Source of the DNA: Algoriphagus marinus
GTDB lineage: Bacteria; Bacteroidota; Bacteroidia; Cytophagales; Cyclobacteriaceae
Reading direction: 5' to 3'
Length of the DNA: 64,000 nucleotides
Assembly: GCF_001936475.1 (NCBI RefSeq)
Contig: NZ_MSPQ01000005.1
Coordinates: 248,001 to 312,000 of the forward strand
Positions within the stretch are counted from its first letter, which is position 1, and the number at the start of each line of letters is the position of its first letter. Below are positions 62,186 through 64,000 of this stretch, piece after piece. The notes beneath the pieces were generated by a model, which was not told the origin of the DNA, did no database searches, and worked only from the letters and a program-made list of their open reading frames with translations. A program made the translations under genes and the position numbers.

Positions 62186-62623
62186 TCAGTCTTTGAGCGA
62201 AAGTTTCTCCCGAAACGCCACAGGAATCGATGTCGGCTTCATGGTCTTCATATCTACGGAGACCATCACACATTTGCAATGCGAAAACGTAACTGACTTT
62301 CCCTGCTTCGTAGTTCCGATCAAGTATTGTTCGATGTCAAATGAGGAATTTCCCAAGCGAGTGCACTTGACCAATCCTTGAATTTGATCCTCCAGGTGGA
62401 TTGGACGAAAATAATCGATCTCAACTCTACCAACCACAGTTCCTACTTCCATTACATTCCAATCGCAGAAATCATTGAGAAAAGCAGCTCGGGCATGTTC
62501 AAAATAACTAAAATAAACCCCATTATTGACATGCATGTAGCCGTCAATATCTGAGAAACGAATCTGAATAGGAATCGAAAAGTCAAACTCTTGAGCAAGA
62601 GTTGCAGGATCAGCTTTCTGCAT
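62186..62623 (-). CDS. Hotdog-fold acyl-CoA thioesterase
   Basis: A 145-aa protein of the 4-hydroxybenzoyl-CoA thioesterase/YbgC-like hotdog family. The typical segment IRFSDIDGYMHVNNGVYFSYFEHARAAFL carries the active-site Asp in the SDID position, and VVGRVEIDYFRPIHLEDQ is the central strand pair. It would hydrolyse an acyl-CoA or acyl-ACP; the substrate is unknown. It lies 3 bp after the NUDIX gene stop and 42 bp before the TPR gene, in the same minus-strand cluster. Confidence 0.85.
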   Translation of the reverse strand: MQKADPATLAQEFDFSIPIQIRFSDIDGYMHVNNGVYFSYFEHARAAFLNDFCDWNVMEVGTVVGRVEIDYFRPIHLEDQIQGLVKCTRLGNSSFDIEQYLIGTTKQGKSVTFSHCKCVMVSVDMKTMKPTSIPVAFREKLSLKD

Positions 62624-62626
62624 GAA

Positions 62627-63178
62627 TTATAATAGAATTTCGGATTTACTGGTTTTTTCAAGCATTCGAAGGATTGACGGATTGTACCCAATCACATCCT
62701 GAACAGAGTCAAAGGCAACCCATGCCAAGGAAATACTCTCGTCATTCTTCTGCAAAGGTTCTGCAATATCTGCTTCCAAAATATATCGGACGTCAAAGTG
62801 AAAGTGCTCCGGTACATGCGGTCGCTCCGGAATAATATGCTTATCCAAATCAAAAATGGTCTCGTCCACGAATCTCAAACTTTTCAGACCACTTTCTTCT
62901 GTAGCTTCTTTCATTGCTACTTCAAGCAAATCTTCATTCCCATCTGCGTGTCCTCCAAGCTGAAGCCAGCGACCTAGCTTACGATGAAGGGTCAACAGCG
63001 TATGCGTCCGCTTGCGGTTTACGATCCAAGCTGAGGCAGTAAAATGACCATCCAATCGTTCCCTTTTGTAAGCGAGTGAATCTTCTGTCAATTTCAAAAA
63101 ATCATTTATGAAACTTGATTCTTCCTCGTAGGGAGTCCGATACTTGCTAAGTTGCTTACTAAATTCTAATCTATCCAT
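62627..63178 (-). CDS. NUDIX hydrolase
   Basis: A 183-aa NUDIX enzyme. The NUDIX box is complete in GGHADGNEDLLEVAMKEATEESGL, with the R-E-x-x-E-E part replaced by K-E-A-T-E-E, so the first Arg is Lys but the metal-binding Glu residues are kept. The preceding KRTHTLLTLHRKLGRWLQ is a regular strand pair. It hydrolyses a nucleoside diphosphate-linked compound, not identifiable here. Its start is directly next to the stop of the following gene on the same strand, and it ends 3 bp before the thioesterase gene. Confidence 0.88.
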   Translation of the reverse strand: MDRLEFSKQLSKYRTPYEEESSFINDFLKLTEDSLAYKRERLDGHFTASAWIVNRKRTHTLLTLHRKLGRWLQLGGHADGNEDLLEVAMKEATEESGLKSLRFVDETIFDLDKHIIPERPHVPEHFHFDVRYILEADIAEPLQKNDESISLAWVAFDSVQDVIGYNPSILRMLEKTSKSEILL

Positions 63179-63772
63179 TTATCTTTTTTCAAATAATCCA
63201 TCCAAAAACTCATCAAAAGGCTTGGGGTCCTCATACAAGCGATCTGAGTAAAAGGTCGCCAACACTTTTAAGTAACTAGGCTGATTATTAAGGGTTATTT
63301 TTTCAATTGCCACATTTCCATAAAGCTGAGAAATTAGGGCATTTTCTTCGGGTATTTGCAAGGGAGGCTTGAAATAAAACTTCTCCGTAGATCTCACCTG
63401 CTCGTTGATTTCCTCCAATTTGCGATCAAGACTTACCTGCTTGTATCCCAAAGCTAAAACTCGCTGGGCAAATGCCAAGAAAAGCATTGAAAATGTTTCA
63501 GGTGTCAAGGGTTCTTCATAAGTCACTGCAAAGCCTTTTGCATATTTTGAATCCAAGATATGCACCTGGGGAGATTCATTGACCTGAAGTTTTTTGAAGG
63601 CGTAGCTTTTGTAAATTTTCTCCAAAACTGAAATGCCCTCTGCACTATAAGACCAATTCTCCGCCACTTCACTATCAAGCTCTTTCAGCTCAAAGTTTTC
63701 CTTATGATTCAAAGGAATCTTTTCCGATGACTTAAACACTTTTTGATACAAATCATCGAAGAAGTTACCCAT
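63179..63772 (-). CDS. Hypothetical protein, 197 aa
   Basis: I do not recognise this protein. It is soluble and charged, with the segments MGNFFDDLYQKVFKSSEKI at the start, YAKGFAVTYEEPLTPETFSMLFLAFAQRVLALGYKQVSL in the middle and DRLYEDPKPFDEFLDGLFEKR at the end, in a mostly alpha/beta pattern. It has no signal peptide and no catalytic motif that I can see. Its start overlaps the 3' end of the helicase-like gene upstream, and it ends just before the NUDIX gene, so it is translated as part of that operon. Confidence 0.7.
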   Translation of the reverse strand: MGNFFDDLYQKVFKSSEKIPLNHKENFELKELDSEVAENWSYSAEGISVLEKIYKSYAFKKLQVNESPQVHILDSKYAKGFAVTYEEPLTPETFSMLFLAFAQRVLALGYKQVSLDRKLEEINEQVRSTEKFYFKPPLQIPEENALISQLYGNVAIEKITLNNQPSYLKVLATFYSDRLYEDPKPFDEFLDGLFEKR

Positions 63773-64000
63773 TTGTTGTTAAAGTAAATTTGCCGGAAGC
63801 AAGTTGATTGACAGTTCCTTCATCCTCCATCAGTCGAAGGATTTTAAGGTTTTTTTCAGATGCAGGCAGATTCAAGCTATCGAATACCTGACGTTCTGTT
63901 AACTCCCTGTGATTGGTTAAAGTTTCCACAATCTTGTTTTTAAGCTTGATTTCGACTGTTTCTGGGGACTTTGATTTCCTATCAGAAATGCACCAATCGC
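63765..64000 (-). CDS. RecQ-like ATP-dependent helicase, C-terminal part only
   Basis: The minus strand is open from the right edge (64000) to a TAA at 63765-63767, giving 77 residues, beginning DWCISDRKSKSPETVEIKLK and ending GTVNQLASGKFTLTTNG. The single Cys in DWC followed by a charged linker and a winged-helix-like end resembles the end of the zinc-binding and RQC-like part of Bacteroidota RecQ-family helicases. The main part is outside the window, so this assignment is tentative. Its stop overlaps the start of the 197-aa hypothetical gene by 8 bp. Confidence 0.5.
   Translation of the reverse strand, partial: DWCISDRKSKSPETVEIKLKNKIVETLTNHRELTERQVFDSLNLPASEKNLKILRLMEDEGTVNQLASGKFTLTTNG

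Noticed and set aside
1..64000. CRISPR arrays
   Set aside because: I saw no regularly spaced repeats of 24-40 bases and no cas genes.
1..64000. Insertion sequences or transposase genes
   Set aside because: No transposase and no pair of terminal inverted repeats was found, including around the damaged genes at 5164, 8317, 12717 and 29155.

Overview
The window reads as a chromosomal segment of a Bacteroidota bacterium, most likely the Cytophagales/Cyclobacteriaceae (Algoriphagus-like). Supporting signs are a type IX secretion-type C-terminal domain, a three-subunit SdhC-A-B complex with a b558-type anchor, DUF3667 and DUF3871 proteins, Bacteroidota-type promoters (TTTG-N19-TAnnTTTG before tRNA-Arg), starts without clear Shine-Dalgarno sequences and an AT-rich background. 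Family names come from reading the proteins; no database search was run.

Positions 1-16276 are accessory DNA with nearly all genes on the + strand. They hold a type I restriction-modification locus (hsdM, hsdS, hsdR) whose middle carries a TIR-domain protein, a PD-(D/E)XK nuclease, a 28-codon remnant of a DUF262/GmrSD-type gene, a multi-pass membrane protein and an HTH/PIN toxin-antitoxin pair. hsdR has an in-frame TAA exactly in its helicase Walker A motif. Then come a large SF2-helicase-like protein with a degenerate Walker A, a BRO antirepressor remnant, a possible structured RNA, a phage-type RecA-like ATPase, DUF3871 and a RadC-like protein. This block ends at the 3' end of a complete tRNA-Arg(ACG) gene, the usual integration site of islands.

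Positions 16277-64000 are mostly core genome: rpoN, asnS, the NAD(P)HX repair enzyme, an ExbB/ExbD energy-transduction operon, tRNA-Ser(GGA), a tightly overlapping seven-gene minus-strand operon (two GT2 glycosyltransferases, a NodB deacetylase, a SpoIIE-type phosphatase, TatD, asparaginase), ruvC, a beta-helix lipoprotein/di-haem cytochrome pair, a symporter/acetyltransferase/racemase operon, sdhCAB, a T9SS-exported FN3-like protein, an SbtA-type bicarbonate permease with a divergent LysR regulator, fabD, folK, sppA, pgk, a Sua5-type tRNA-modification gene and housekeeping genes running to a partial RecQ-like helicase at the right edge.

The best candidates for something new are the TIR + nuclease + membrane-protein cassette inside the restriction locus, together with the stop codon that removes restriction, and the degenerate helicase and structured RNA in the adjoining mobile module. 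A six-bladed-propeller lipoprotein gene (28795-29972) is also frameshifted.
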